From an uncultured Christensenellaceae bacterium (GTDB lineage: Bacteria; Bacillota; Clostridia; Christensenellales; Christensenellaceae), in the NCBI GenBank assembly GCA_910588425.1, contig CAJUPM010000002.1:9642-73641 (forward strand): a stretch of DNA of 64,000 nt, written 5' to 3'. The position numbers and the translations under genes are program-made. Below are positions 1-8,072 of this stretch, one piece after another. The first letter of the stretch is position 1, and each line of letters opens with the position of its first letter. The notes beneath the pieces are model-generated. The model saw only the letters and a program-made list of their open reading frames with translations, did not search any database and was not told the DNA's origin.

Positions 1-65
1 ACACACAGGGGAAGTATCAATTTGAACTGAGAGACATAGCACTGAGGCGCTGAGAGCGCAATGAA

Positions 66-995
66 GTGCTGATCCGGGTGGAGGCATGCGGGTTGTGCGG
101 CTCTGATCTGCATACAGCCCGGGTAGCGGCGGAGTTTATGCCCTTGGGCCACGAGGTGGCGGGCGTCGTCGAGCAAATCGGCCCGTATGTAACCAATGTG
201 AAGCCGGGGGATCGGGTCGTGCTGGAAAGCGGATCTTATGATCGCTTCTCCGATCTTTCGCGGGATGGAAAATATGATCTGGACAATAACGGGCGACATT
301 TCTTCAATACCCAGCAGTATGGCAACGGCATGGGCTTTGCGGAGTATCTGATCGCCGCGGATGAAGTCTGCGTTCCCTATGAGGGCCTCTCTCTGGCGGC
401 CGCGGCTATGATAGAGCCGATGGGAGTGGGCTTTGACTTGGTAAAAGTTTCGGATATTGGGCTGGGCGATTCTGTGATGGTCGTGGGCATTGGGACTATC
501 GGCCTTTGCGCCCTGCGGTTGGCCCGCCTGCGGGGAGCTTCCCGCATTATCGCCGTCAGCACTCCGGGGCGCGACCGCAGGGACAGCGTAGCCAAGGCTT
601 ACGGGGCTGATGAGGTCGTCTGCTGGGGAGAGGATCTCTCTGGCTTCCGGGTAGACAGGATTCTCTGCACAACGCCGCCCTACGTTATGCCCGAGCTGAT
701 GAAAAACCTGAATATCGGCGGCATTATGAGCTATATTGGAGAAGGGGACAGGGAGGAGCGCTTTGTTACCTTTGATATGAACTACTGGCACGGGCGCAAA
801 TTGCAGCTTCGGGCATCTTATGCGGCTCCGGCATTATATTTTCCGGCGTGCATCCGGCTGGTATGCAGCGGCAGAATCGACCTGGATCTGCTCCACACGC
901 ACAACCTGCGGCTGGAGCATTTTAAAGAAGATTTTGACTTCTATCTGCAGGATCGCGAGAATGCCATCAAAGCTGTGATGTTTACAGAAAGGTAG
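66..995 (+). CDS. Zinc-type alcohol dehydrogenase (MDR family), 5' end missing or broken
   Basis: Medium-chain dehydrogenase that would oxidise an alcohol or polyol with NAD(P). The catalytic zinc motif CGLCGSDLH lies at residues 8-16 and GHEVAG at 28-33; IEPMGVG (116-122) supplies the usual zinc-ligand glutamate and GIGTIGL (141-147) the nucleotide-binding turn. The four-cysteine structural zinc loop of many relatives is absent. The listed start is a GTG without a clear ribosome site. The same frame upstream (3-50) translates to a normal family N-terminus, GKYQFELRDIALRR, interrupted only by TGA at 51-53, so the gene probably begins left of the window and may be a pseudogene. The substrate cannot be told. 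Confidence 0.85.
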   Translation: MLIRVEACGLCGSDLHTARVAAEFMPLGHEVAGVVEQIGPYVTNVKPGDRVVLESGSYDRFSDLSRDGKYDLDNNGRHFFNTQQYGNGMGFAEYLIAADEVCVPYEGLSLAAAAMIEPMGVGFDLVKVSDIGLGDSVMVVGIGTIGLCALRLARLRGASRIIAVSTPGRDRRDSVAKAYGADEVVCWGEDLSGFRVDRILCTTPPYVMPELMKNLNIGGIMSYIGEGDREERFVTFDMNYWHGRKLQLRASYAAPALYFPACIRLVCSGRIDLDLLHTHNLRLEHFKEDFDFYLQDRENAIKAVMFTER

Positions 996-1001
996 TATTG
1001 C

Positions 1002-1044
1002 AAAAAAATCCACCCAAGAAGCTGTGCTCTGGGTGGATTTTTTT
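1002..1044. terminator. Bidirectional Rho-independent terminator
   Basis: Arms AAATCCACCCA and TGGGTGGATTT form a stem flanked by A- and T-runs. It sits between the dehydrogenase and the convergent membrane-protein gene and can serve both. Confidence 0.85.
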
Positions 1045-1059
1045 GCCGGGATGCGGCCG

Positions 1060-1488
1060 CTAAAGCAAAAGCAGTCCATACCCGGCGGCCGGACCTAAAA
1101 AGATGGCGAGATAGATGAGGCTGATATAGGGCTGGTAGTCGATATAGAATTCCCGGAAGCTCAGGCTCCAGGGATGCCGGATGATGACCCAGCCAAATAC
1201 ATCGAATACAATGCAGATTCCCGCCCAGACTGCGCCTGTCAGCAGTGCCTGTCCCAGAGAAGGCGCGGGAAGTCCGTTTAGATACAGATAGCCAAACAGG
1301 CTGAACAAGATGATATGATAGAGCGGGTGCCAGGGTTTGTTTTTTTCGTAGCCATCGCCCATGCTGTGCGCATCCGTGGGCTTCGTATGCAAAACGTAGA
1401 TATTAAAAACTGTGTGTAGTATCCCAACGAGCGTTACCAGAAAATAGCAGATCCAAAACCACAGCATAGACATCCCAAAATTCTGCAT
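1060..1488 (-). CDS. Small integral membrane protein, unknown function
   Basis: A 142-residue hydrophobic protein I do not recognise. The start was set at the ATG of MQNFGMSMLW because AAGGAGGTG lies just upstream; the open frame extends further but without a ribosome site. About four membrane segments can be seen: residues 6-26, 55-72, 76-95 and a C-terminal one ending GPAAGYGLLLL. A polar loop after the first segment (LHTKPTDAHSMGDGYEKNKPWH) faces out or in. It stands alone, convergent with the dehydrogenase and divergent from the lipoprotein gene. No catalytic motif is visible, so no role is proposed. Confidence 0.7.
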   Translation of the reverse strand: MQNFGMSMLWFWICYFLVTLVGILHTVFNIYVLHTKPTDAHSMGDGYEKNKPWHPLYHIILFSLFGYLYLNGLPAPSLGQALLTGAVWAGICIVFDVFGWVIIRHPWSLSFREFYIDYQPYISLIYLAIFLGPAAGYGLLLL

Positions 1489-1637
1489 CCTTGCACCTCC
1501 TTGTTTACTTTTCGAGTATACTACCTGGATGCCTGCACCGCAGGAACAGCCGGGAAATGGAGCGGGGAAAATGAAAGAACACATTTGAGAGGGCTTGCAA
1601 AACGGCGCTTTTGTGTTGTTTGGGAAAAGAGATGGGG

Positions 1638-1667
1638 TTGAGTTTGCAGGACGGCATATGATATACT
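1638..1667 (+). promoter_or_regulatory. Promoter of the M6 protease cluster
   Basis: TTGAGT, an 18-base spacer and TATACT preceded by TG (extended -10). It would start transcripts near 1674, leaving a leader of about 75 bases before the lipoprotein ATG. Confidence 0.5.
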
Positions 1668-1748
1668 AGGAGCGATAAAATGTTCGGCTGCGGGAGTGCT
1701 TTTGCCCGCAGAAAAAGCAGGATTATTTGTATTAAAGAGGTCATCAAT

Positions 1749-2867
1749 ATGCATCAGAAACCCCGTTGGATTTGTTTGCTTCTCGCAGCGTTGCTGCTGG
1801 CATTTCTCTGCTCTGGATGCAAGAGCGCGCAGACGCTGGAGACACTGCAGCAGCAGGCATATGAGGCAATAGAGGAAGAAGATGCTCAAAAGGCTTATGA
1901 AATAGTGCTCGAAGCGGAGGCGCAGTTCCCCGGGGAACTGGACAGCGCGCTTTATCAGCTGCTTTTAGATCAGGCTGGCGGCGATTTTGAGCAGGAACAC
2001 GTCCTGGCCGTGTATGAGACGCTCGGCCGGAGGGGCGAGCTGGAACTGGCGCAAATGCTGGAGCTGGCGCAATATTATCAGGCCCAGGGAAAGCTCCGGC
2101 AGGCGCGGGATCTTTACGAGCTCTCTCTGCGGCGGGAGAATAGTGAGGAGATCTACTCCCTGCTGCAAAGCATGACCATTTCGTTCGATCAGGAAAGCGA
2201 GCAGCTTCAGGCATACCTGCGGCAGGCAGGCAGCGCCGCCAGAGAAGAGCGCATGCCCGAGCTGATTGGGCTGCTGCAAAGCGCAGAGTGGCTGAATGCC
2301 GCAATGCCCTCGAATGGGAACGGCGGCCGCTTCTATGAGACAGAGGAAGATGGAACGCGCATTCGCATTGCCGCGGAGCTCTCTGGCGGCAAGCCGGTTA
2401 CCAGCATTTGGGTGCTGACGCAGGATGGAAAGGAAACGAGCATCAGGGTATCGCCGGAGGCAGTTGCGCTGGTGAGAGGCGAAGTGCGAGAAGGGGCTTA
2501 CCAGGGCGCAGTATCCGCCGAAGTTCTGGAAATTTCTGCGGGAACATTCTATCGGATTGACGCGGCTCTGCAAAACAATCTTTTCAGCGGGCAGGCAAAC
2601 TTCCAGCTGTTCTCTGTGGCCGCCCAAGATACGGTTGCGGCGCGCTGGGAACACCGGCAGGATGCCGCCGCCGGAGCGTTTAGCGGGGCTTTTGATGAAG
2701 GCGGGCATCCGCAGGCGCAGCAGCAGGGAGCGGCGGACAGCGTCGTAGTGGGATACGATGGCAGCAACGAAAAATATTTAGCCCTGCGCATCCCGGAAGG
2801 CGCATCGGCGCAGGACGGCATCAGCATTTTCTGGATGCCGGCGGCAAAGGCATGGGAGGGGAAGTAA
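1749..2867 (+). CDS. Lipoprotein with helical repeat region, unknown function
   Basis: A 372-residue exported protein. The N-terminus is a lipoprotein signal: basic MHQKPR, a leucine/alanine core and LCSGC, the last cysteine being the likely lipid site. Residues 25-160 are alanine/glutamate-rich helices in tetratricopeptide-like pairs (AYEAIEEEDAQKAYEIVLEA). The rest is predicted mostly beta strand and ends soon after the strand motif GISIFWMP. ATG at 1749 is chosen because AGAGGT precedes it and the signal peptide starts there; an in-frame ATG at 1680 gives a poor leader. It is followed after one base by the M6 protease, so it probably works with it at the membrane. No family name is assigned. 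Confidence 0.75.
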   Translation: MHQKPRWICLLLAALLLAFLCSGCKSAQTLETLQQQAYEAIEEEDAQKAYEIVLEAEAQFPGELDSALYQLLLDQAGGDFEQEHVLAVYETLGRRGELELAQMLELAQYYQAQGKLRQARDLYELSLRRENSEEIYSLLQSMTISFDQESEQLQAYLRQAGSAAREERMPELIGLLQSAEWLNAAMPSNGNGGRFYETEEDGTRIRIAAELSGGKPVTSIWVLTQDGKETSIRVSPEAVALVRGEVREGAYQGAVSAEVLEISAGTFYRIDAALQNNLFSGQANFQLFSVAAQDTVAARWEHRQDAAAGAFSGAFDEGGHPQAQQQGAADSVVVGYDGSNEKYLALRIPEGASAQDGISIFWMPAAKAWEGK

Positions 2868-2868
2868 G

Positions 2869-5800
2869 ATGAAAGGCAGAAAACGCGGCGCTTTCATGCG
2901 CTGCATCGCGCTTTTGCTCTGTGCCTGCTTTTTTGCGGCGCTGATGCCGGCGGTTCCGGCCAAAGCGGCGGGAAAGAATCAGGGGACGCTGGCAAATCTG
3001 GTGATCTGCGTTCAGTTCAGCGATTCGGATGATGCACATGATATTTTCAGCAAGGCTGAGCACTGGGAAAAAGTGATGGGCATGTACGATACGGCAGATG
3101 ATTCCTTTAAAAACTATATGGAGGCCATCTCTGATCAGAAGCTTACCATCGACAATATCTTCCCTCAGCAGACACAGCAGGATGGCAAAACCATCTGCGC
3201 GGCACTGCGGCTGGATAAGAATGCAGATTACTATAAAAATAGCGAGAGCGTGATCGTGCAGGAAATCATCCTGGCAATTCAGGAGGGCAGAATCGCGCTG
3301 GGCAGTGAAAAGCTGGATTACCGGGAGCCGGGCGTGCTGGATAACCTGACGATCATCGTTCAGGGATCGGCCGCCAGCATGAGCGATGGCTTCTGGCCGC
3401 ACAGCACGGTTTACAGCGGCTATGAGAAAATCGGCAGCGGAGTGATCGTGCGCAACTACAATCTTTTGAATTCGGATACCCTGATTCGCTCGCTCACGTC
3501 CAGCGTCAATGTCTCCGGCGCGCAGGGGACCATCACGCATGAATTCCTGCACACGCTGGGGCTGCCGGATCTCTATCGCAGCAGCGGCGGATCGCCGGTT
3601 GGGCGCTGGAGCATCATGGCCTCGACGCTCTGTTATTTGCAGTATCCGCTGGAATATTGCCGGGAGATGCTTGGCTGGATTCAAATTCCGGAGATCACAA
3701 AATCCGGGACATATACCATTCGCGTCGCCAGCGGGAAAGATAAATGGGGCGGCGCTTACCCGACGGCTCTTAAACTGAAGACACCGCAGTCCGACAGCCA
3801 GTTCTTCGTGGTGGAATACCGCAGAAAGCAGGCTGGCGCGACGTTCGATTCCTATATCCCAAGCAGCGGGCTGCTCATGTACCGGGTGGATGAATCGATA
3901 TCAGACCGCAGCAATTACCGCGGAGAGAACTATATCTATGTCTTCCGGCCGGATGTTACGGACCCGGAAAAGGCGGAGGATATGAGCGGCACAACCTATC
4001 TCAGCGAGAATGCGGCGCTGGATATTGAAAAGGGCGAGACTTCCTATGGCAGCACGGATTTGAATGCGCCGTTTACGGAGAACACGCTCTATTATCCCGG
4101 CGGCAAAAACAGCGGCATTGCGATTTCCAATGCGCACTATTCGGAAGATGGGGAACTGCTCATCTTTGACGTGGAGTTTGCAGATACGAGCGGCGAGGAA
4201 TACTGGCAGCAGTATGGGCAGGCCATGGGCGGCATGAAAGGCGCGGGCGCTTCCCTGGCAATGGGGGACGACGGCACGCTTTATGCGGCTTCCTGCGGCA
4301 GCGATGGAAAGCTGAGGCTCATGCAAAGCCGGAATGGCAATGCCTGGACGCAGGTTACGACGCTGGGCGGGGTGGAGGCGCTTCCCGATGCCGCGCTGAA
4401 ATGGTATCAGGGCTCGCTCTATCTGGGCGTTATGCTAAGCGGCTCCAAGCCGGCTGCATACCGGCTGACGAACGGCACGTGGAAGCAGCTTTGGGTTTCC
4501 TCTGAGACTTATGCGATGCAGCCGCAGTGGCTGGAGCATCAAAGCACACTCTATCTGGGCTATGTGAAAAGCGGAACCAAGGCGCTGGCTCTGCAAAAAA
4601 TTGCGGGGAGCGGGGCTGCGCTGCCAAACCTTACGGTGGGCAGCTACCTCACCAATCCCGCGCTTTGCAGCTGGAACGGAAAAGTCTTCGCGGTTTATAG
4701 CGACTTTATGTCCAGCAAGAATACGACCAAAGTTGCCGTGTGCAGCGGGGGCAAGTGGAGTGAGGTTTTGGATACGGGGATTACCGCTGGCAAGCTCCAT
4801 GCGGCGGCATCAAACTCTTCCCAGCTGGCGCTCATTGCCGGAAACGATGCCGGAGTGGATAAGCTGTTCCTCTATGATGGGAAACAGTGGAAGAGCGAGG
4901 ATGCGGCATTTGCGCGCGGGGCGCTGGAAGTGCAGATGTTCTATTATGGAAACGATCTCTATGCAAGCCATATCGATAAAAACCGGCAGATGGCTCTGCA
5001 AAAGAGGACGTCCAGCGGATGGAAACAGGTGGGCAAGCCGATCGCGGCGCCTGTGGACAGCTCGGCTTCGGATGTGATCTTTGCAAACGGCGTCTGCTAT
5101 GCGGCTTATGTCGCGCAGGGAACGCAAAACTTGCTGGTTCGTTTCCATAAGCTGGATCCTCCCAGCGGCGGCGTGGTAGACCCGCCAAAGCCAAAAGACG
5201 ACTATACTGTTTCGCTGACGCTGGCTGGAACGCCCAGCAACTCCAAAATCTATATAGATGGGCGCGCATACCAGGCACAGCGCAGCGGCAATACGCTCAA
5301 AGTTACCTTATCAGACGGGCGCGCGAGAACGGCCACATACTATGAGACCAATGCCAGCGGGATCCCCACGGGTATGCAGGTTTGGCTGCTCTCGTTTTCG
5401 GGCGGCAAATACACCGCACAGCGCCAGGATGCGCTGAAGGATCTGCTGACGTATCACGGCTTTTCCATCCGGATTTCCGGCGACACGGGCATTCGCTTCA
5501 AAACCGGCATTTCCGAGAACACGAAGGGAGCTTTGCTCAGCGGTGCCGGCTTAAATGGCTTCCGTTTGCAGGAATACGGAACGCTGGTCATGATGCAGGA
5601 GAATATCAACAAGGGATATGCTTTCGTGCTGGGCGGCGATAAAGTGGCATCCGGGCGCAGTTACTGGAAGCAGAACGGTGCCGTGAACGACCGTGTGTTC
5701 GAGACGGTTCAGGGTCGCCAACGCTTCACTTCGGTGCTGGTACGCCTGCCTGCCGAGCGCTATAAGACCGAGTTCGCATTCCGCGGATATATCATTTTGC

Positions 5801-5949
5801 AGAAAGACGGGCAGAGCTACACCATCTATGGGCCGCCCATGGCCAAGAGTATTTATTCGATAGCACAGCAGCTCATCGCCCGGAAAGATTACCCTGTGGG
5901 TTCGCCGGAAGATCAGTTTCTGCGCCGGATCATTGCAGACGCCAGATAG
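2869..5949 (+). CDS. Secreted M6-type zinc metalloprotease, multidomain
   Basis: A 1026-residue exported protein. A signal peptide (about residues 1-34, ending PAKAA) precedes a catalytic domain with HEFLHTLGLPD at 224-234, the HExxHxxGxxD zinc site of the immune-inhibitor-A (M6) group, and a following methionine in WSIMAS (M250) that fits the Met-turn. Residues of roughly 450-760 contain repeated beta-strand units (DGTLYAAS, GSLYLGV, STLYLGY, NDLYASH) that look like a propeller. A proline-rich linker (VDPPKPKDD) then leads to about 230 residues of a separate domain that I cannot name. It likely degrades extracellular protein; the target is unknown. The ribosome site is GGGAGGGGAAG and the upstream lipoprotein is one base away. 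Confidence 0.85.
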   Translation: MKGRKRGAFMRCIALLLCACFFAALMPAVPAKAAGKNQGTLANLVICVQFSDSDDAHDIFSKAEHWEKVMGMYDTADDSFKNYMEAISDQKLTIDNIFPQQTQQDGKTICAALRLDKNADYYKNSESVIVQEIILAIQEGRIALGSEKLDYREPGVLDNLTIIVQGSAASMSDGFWPHSTVYSGYEKIGSGVIVRNYNLLNSDTLIRSLTSSVNVSGAQGTITHEFLHTLGLPDLYRSSGGSPVGRWSIMASTLCYLQYPLEYCREMLGWIQIPEITKSGTYTIRVASGKDKWGGAYPTALKLKTPQSDSQFFVVEYRRKQAGATFDSYIPSSGLLMYRVDESISDRSNYRGENYIYVFRPDVTDPEKAEDMSGTTYLSENAALDIEKGETSYGSTDLNAPFTENTLYYPGGKNSGIAISNAHYSEDGELLIFDVEFADTSGEEYWQQYGQAMGGMKGAGASLAMGDDGTLYAASCGSDGKLRLMQSRNGNAWTQVTTLGGVEALPDAALKWYQGSLYLGVMLSGSKPAAYRLTNGTWKQLWVSSETYAMQPQWLEHQSTLYLGYVKSGTKALALQKIAGSGAALPNLTVGSYLTNPALCSWNGKVFAVYSDFMSSKNTTKVAVCSGGKWSEVLDTGITAGKLHAAASNSSQLALIAGNDAGVDKLFLYDGKQWKSEDAAFARGALEVQMFYYGNDLYASHIDKNRQMALQKRTSSGWKQVGKPIAAPVDSSASDVIFANGVCYAAYVAQGTQNLLVRFHKLDPPSGGVVDPPKPKDDYTVSLTLAGTPSNSKIYIDGRAYQAQRSGNTLKVTLSDGRARTATYYETNASGIPTGMQVWLLSFSGGKYTAQRQDALKDLLTYHGFSIRISGDTGIRFKTGISENTKGALLSGAGLNGFRLQEYGTLVMMQENINKGYAFVLGGDKVASGRSYWKQNGAVNDRVFETVQGRQRFTSVLVRLPAERYKTEFAFRGYIILQKDGQSYTIYGPPMAKSIYSIAQQLIARKDYPVGSPEDQFLRRIIADAR

Positions 5950-5964
5950 ATGGAGGGAAATCGT

Positions 5965-6417
5965 ATGAAAAAGACAATGCTTTTGAGCGGCGCGGCGGCC
6001 ATCCTGCTTTTTGCCGCAGGAATGGGCAGCGGCTGGCTGCTGTTTCACCAGGAAGAGAAAGCGGCGCCCGAGCGGGAAATTCGCGTTCGCGTGGCCGATG
6101 GGAACGTAGAATGGTCTGCCGGCGGCGAGTGGAACCAGGCCGGGACAGTCGCGCAGCTGCAGGAGGGCGATCCTTATGCGGCCCGGGCGAGCTGGGGGGA
6201 GTACCCTGCGGCTGAAAATACCCCTTCTGCTTGGATCATAAGCGACGTGCCCAAAGTGGAAGAGCCGACATCGCGGCCAACCAAGCGCCCCAGCCGCCCG
6301 TCGGGCAGCGGCAATACGGGCGGAAACTCCGGTGGGGGCGGGGCGACGCAGACGCCAACAACCCCTTCCAAGCCCCAGGATGGAGAAGATGTGGGCTGGT
6401 CGGACGATCTGCTTTAA
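5965..6417 (+). CDS. Membrane-anchored protein with Pro/Gly/Thr-rich tail
   Basis: A 150-residue protein with one N-terminal membrane segment (about residues 7-25) and no lipobox, so it is anchored with the rest outside. After a short ordered part (EIRVRVADGNVEWSAGGEWN) the sequence turns to low-complexity serine, proline, glycine and threonine (about 95-140) and ends acidic, DDLL. ATG at 5965 is preferred over the in-frame ATG at 5950 because GGAGGG sits at 5952-5957. It is the third and last gene of the protease cluster and is followed by a strong terminator. The tail resembles cell-wall-spanning linkers; the function is unknown. Confidence 0.7.
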   Translation: MKKTMLLSGAAAILLFAAGMGSGWLLFHQEEKAAPEREIRVRVADGNVEWSAGGEWNQAGTVAQLQEGDPYAARASWGEYPAAENTPSAWIISDVPKVEEPTSRPTKRPSRPSGSGNTGGNSGGGGATQTPTTPSKPQDGEDVGWSDDLL

Positions 6418-6420
6418 TAA

Positions 6421-6455
6421 AAAGAGCGAAGAGAGCGTTCTCTTCGCTCTTTTTT
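6421..6455 (+). terminator. Rho-independent terminator of the protease cluster
   Basis: A 14-pair stem, AAAGAGCGAAGAGA with TCTCTTCGCTCTTT, runs into six T residues directly after the last gene. Confidence 0.9.
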
Positions 6456-6480
6456 CGGCGGGAGGATCGCTGGACGGAAA

Positions 6481-6905
6481 AAAGAGACAAGCTGAGGCGC
6501 TTATCATGGCATTATAGCTTCGCGGCGTTCGCTGAAGCAAAGTCCGGGATGTGCGGCAGGATATCGAACCAGGGCACCGCTCCGCTTCGCTGCGTCGGCA
6601 GCGCACACTGCGCGCTGCTACATGGTATTATCAATGTGCGGCGTTTGCCGAGGCGAAGACCGGGCGGGAACCATGGCGCTGCGCTGAAAAAAAGGCAAGC
6701 TGATGCTTGCGCTTATCATGGCATAATGAATACACGGCTTAAGCGGAAGGGTTCTGTCCTTCCGCCTAAGCCTGAGCGTTTATTGACGGCCACCGGCAGC
6801 GCACACTGTGCGTTGCCGACATGGTATAATGAACGCACGAAGGGCCGAGCGTTCATTGACGGTTACTGCCAGCGCACGTTGCGCGCTGGCAACATGGTAT
6901 AATAA
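6481..6905 (+). repeat. Array of five palindrome plus extended -10 units (gene-free 6456-6944)
   Basis: This 490-base stretch holds no credible gene. It carries five degenerate copies of a motif close to ACATGGTATAATGAA, with ATGG at 6506, 6622, 6718, 6821 and 6894. In four copies a palindrome (arms 6598-6604/6612-6618, 6695-6700/6705-6710, 6795-6804/6808-6817, 6867-6875/6883-6891) is centred about 19 bases before the TATAAT-like hexamer. A further 15-pair inverted repeat (GGCTTAAGCGGAAGG and its near complement) lies between units three and four. The last two units match over about 57 bases at an offset of 73. All point towards sbcD. Confidence 0.7.
6895..6903 (+). promoter_or_regulatory. 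Extended -10 promoter before sbcD
   Basis: TGGTATAAT is a perfect extended -10. No -35 hexamer is seen at 17 bases; a palindrome occupies that position instead. The start would fall near 6910, 35 bases before the sbcD start codon. Confidence 0.55.
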
Positions 6906-6944
6906 GAGAAAACACTTGCCAATCGGCAGGCAGGGAGGAATCAT

Positions 6945-8072
6945 GTGAGAATACTGCATACTTCTGATCTTCATCTTGGGATCAGCCTAATGGGCAGAAG
7001 CCTGCTGGAGCATCAGCGCTATCTGATAGAGGAGCTGGCAAAAACCGTCCGGCAGGAGCGGATCGATGCTGTGCTCATCAGCGGCGATCTGTTCGATCGC
7101 TCGGTGGTGGCGGCGGAAGTGATCGAGCTGTATAACGAGCTGGTCACCAGGCTCTGTATCGGGCGGGGCGTGAAGGTGTTTGCCATAGCGGGCAACCACG
7201 ACGGCGCGGAGCGGCTGGCGTCTTGCAGTGCACTGCTGGAGCAGGCAGGGCTGTATGTTGCCGGGCGGCTGCGGGAGGGCCCGCGCCATATTCGGCTGGA
7301 ACAGAGGGGAGAAGCGGTCAATTTCTTTTTGCTGCCCTATTTTAACCCGGATGAAGTGCGCAGCCTGACGGGCAAACCCGCCCGGGATATGCAGGAGGCG
7401 CTCCAAATTTTGCTGGCCGACTGGATGCCGGCTCCCGTTCCGGAGGAGCGCAATATTTTGCTGGCGCACCTGTTCGTGCGCGGCGGGGTAACGGCAGGAA
7501 GCGACAGGACGGCCGTCATCGGCGGAGCGGCGGTGGTTGGGGCGCAGAGTGTGGAAGCGTTTGACTATGTCGCCCTGGGGCATCTGCATGCGCCGCAAAA
7601 AGTGGGCAAAAATGCCTATTATTCCGGGACGCCGCTGCCCTATTCCTTTTCGGAAAAGGATCATCAGAAGCGCTTTTTGGTTTTGGATACAGAGGATCTT
7701 AGCCTGCGCGAGATCCCCGTTCATGTGCCTTACTGCCTGCGGGAGGAGCGCGGAACGCTGGAGATGCTGAAAAGGCAGGCAGAGGAGCACCCGAGTCAGG
7801 ATTACCTGCGCCTGGAAGTAACGGATACGCACATTGCAAAAGAGGATTATGAACTCTTCCGATCGGCATACCCGAATCTGCTTTTGGCTTATAGCTCGGC
7901 CTATGCGCCGGGAGAGGAGGCCGCGCTTTCGCCCGAGCAGGTGGAGCAGCTTTCGGCAGAGGCGATCTTGCAGGAATTTTTGCAGGAACAGGAGGGCCGA
8001 GACCCCAGCCAGGAGGAAGTGCAGTGGTTTTTGCGCGCGATGGAGCAGGCAGAGAAAGGAGCGCTGTTATGA
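6945..8072 (+). CDS. sbcD: Exonuclease SbcD (Mre11-type nuclease subunit)
   Basis: Nuclease subunit of the SbcCD complex, which cuts hairpins and blocked double-strand ends in DNA; it acts with SbcC in the cytoplasm. The metal-binding phosphoesterase motifs are intact: SDLHLG (D8, H10), GDLFDR (D48), GNHD (N84, H85), a histidine in LLAHLFVRGG and GHLHAP. The 375-residue length is normal. The start is GTG, 8 bases after GGGAGG; ATG two bases earlier is out of frame and closes at once. Its stop overlaps the sbcC start (ATGA), the usual operon arrangement and a sign of coupled translation. The upstream region is the palindrome array. Confidence 0.96.
   Translation: MRILHTSDLHLGISLMGRSLLEHQRYLIEELAKTVRQERIDAVLISGDLFDRSVVAAEVIELYNELVTRLCIGRGVKVFAIAGNHDGAERLASCSALLEQAGLYVAGRLREGPRHIRLEQRGEAVNFFLLPYFNPDEVRSLTGKPARDMQEALQILLADWMPAPVPEERNILLAHLFVRGGVTAGSDRTAVIGGAAVVGAQSVEAFDYVALGHLHAPQKVGKNAYYSGTPLPYSFSEKDHQKRFLVLDTEDLSLREIPVHVPYCLREERGTLEMLKRQAEEHPSQDYLRLEVTDTHIAKEDYELFRSAYPNLLLAYSSAYAPGEEAALSPEQVEQLSAEAILQEFLQEQEGRDPSQEEVQWFLRAMEQAEKGALL

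Noticed and set aside
51..100. Selenocysteine reading of the TGA at 51-53
   Set aside because: The codon falls at a non-catalytic position of the dehydrogenase and no convincing hairpin follows within the usual distance.
1680..1748. In-frame ATG at 1680 with AGGAG upstream as the start of the lipoprotein gene
   Set aside because: The ribosome site overlaps the -10 box and would not be transcribed, and the extra 23 residues would spoil a clean lipoprotein signal that begins at 1749.
6231..6902. A 223-codon frame across the repeat array
   Set aside because: It starts inside the preceding gene, has no ribosome site at a usable place, and translates the terminator and palindromes; composition explains it.
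6481..6905. CRISPR array
   Set aside because: Repeat units are degenerate, spaced 73 to 116 bases apart and carry palindromes of differing sequence; no cas gene is in the window.
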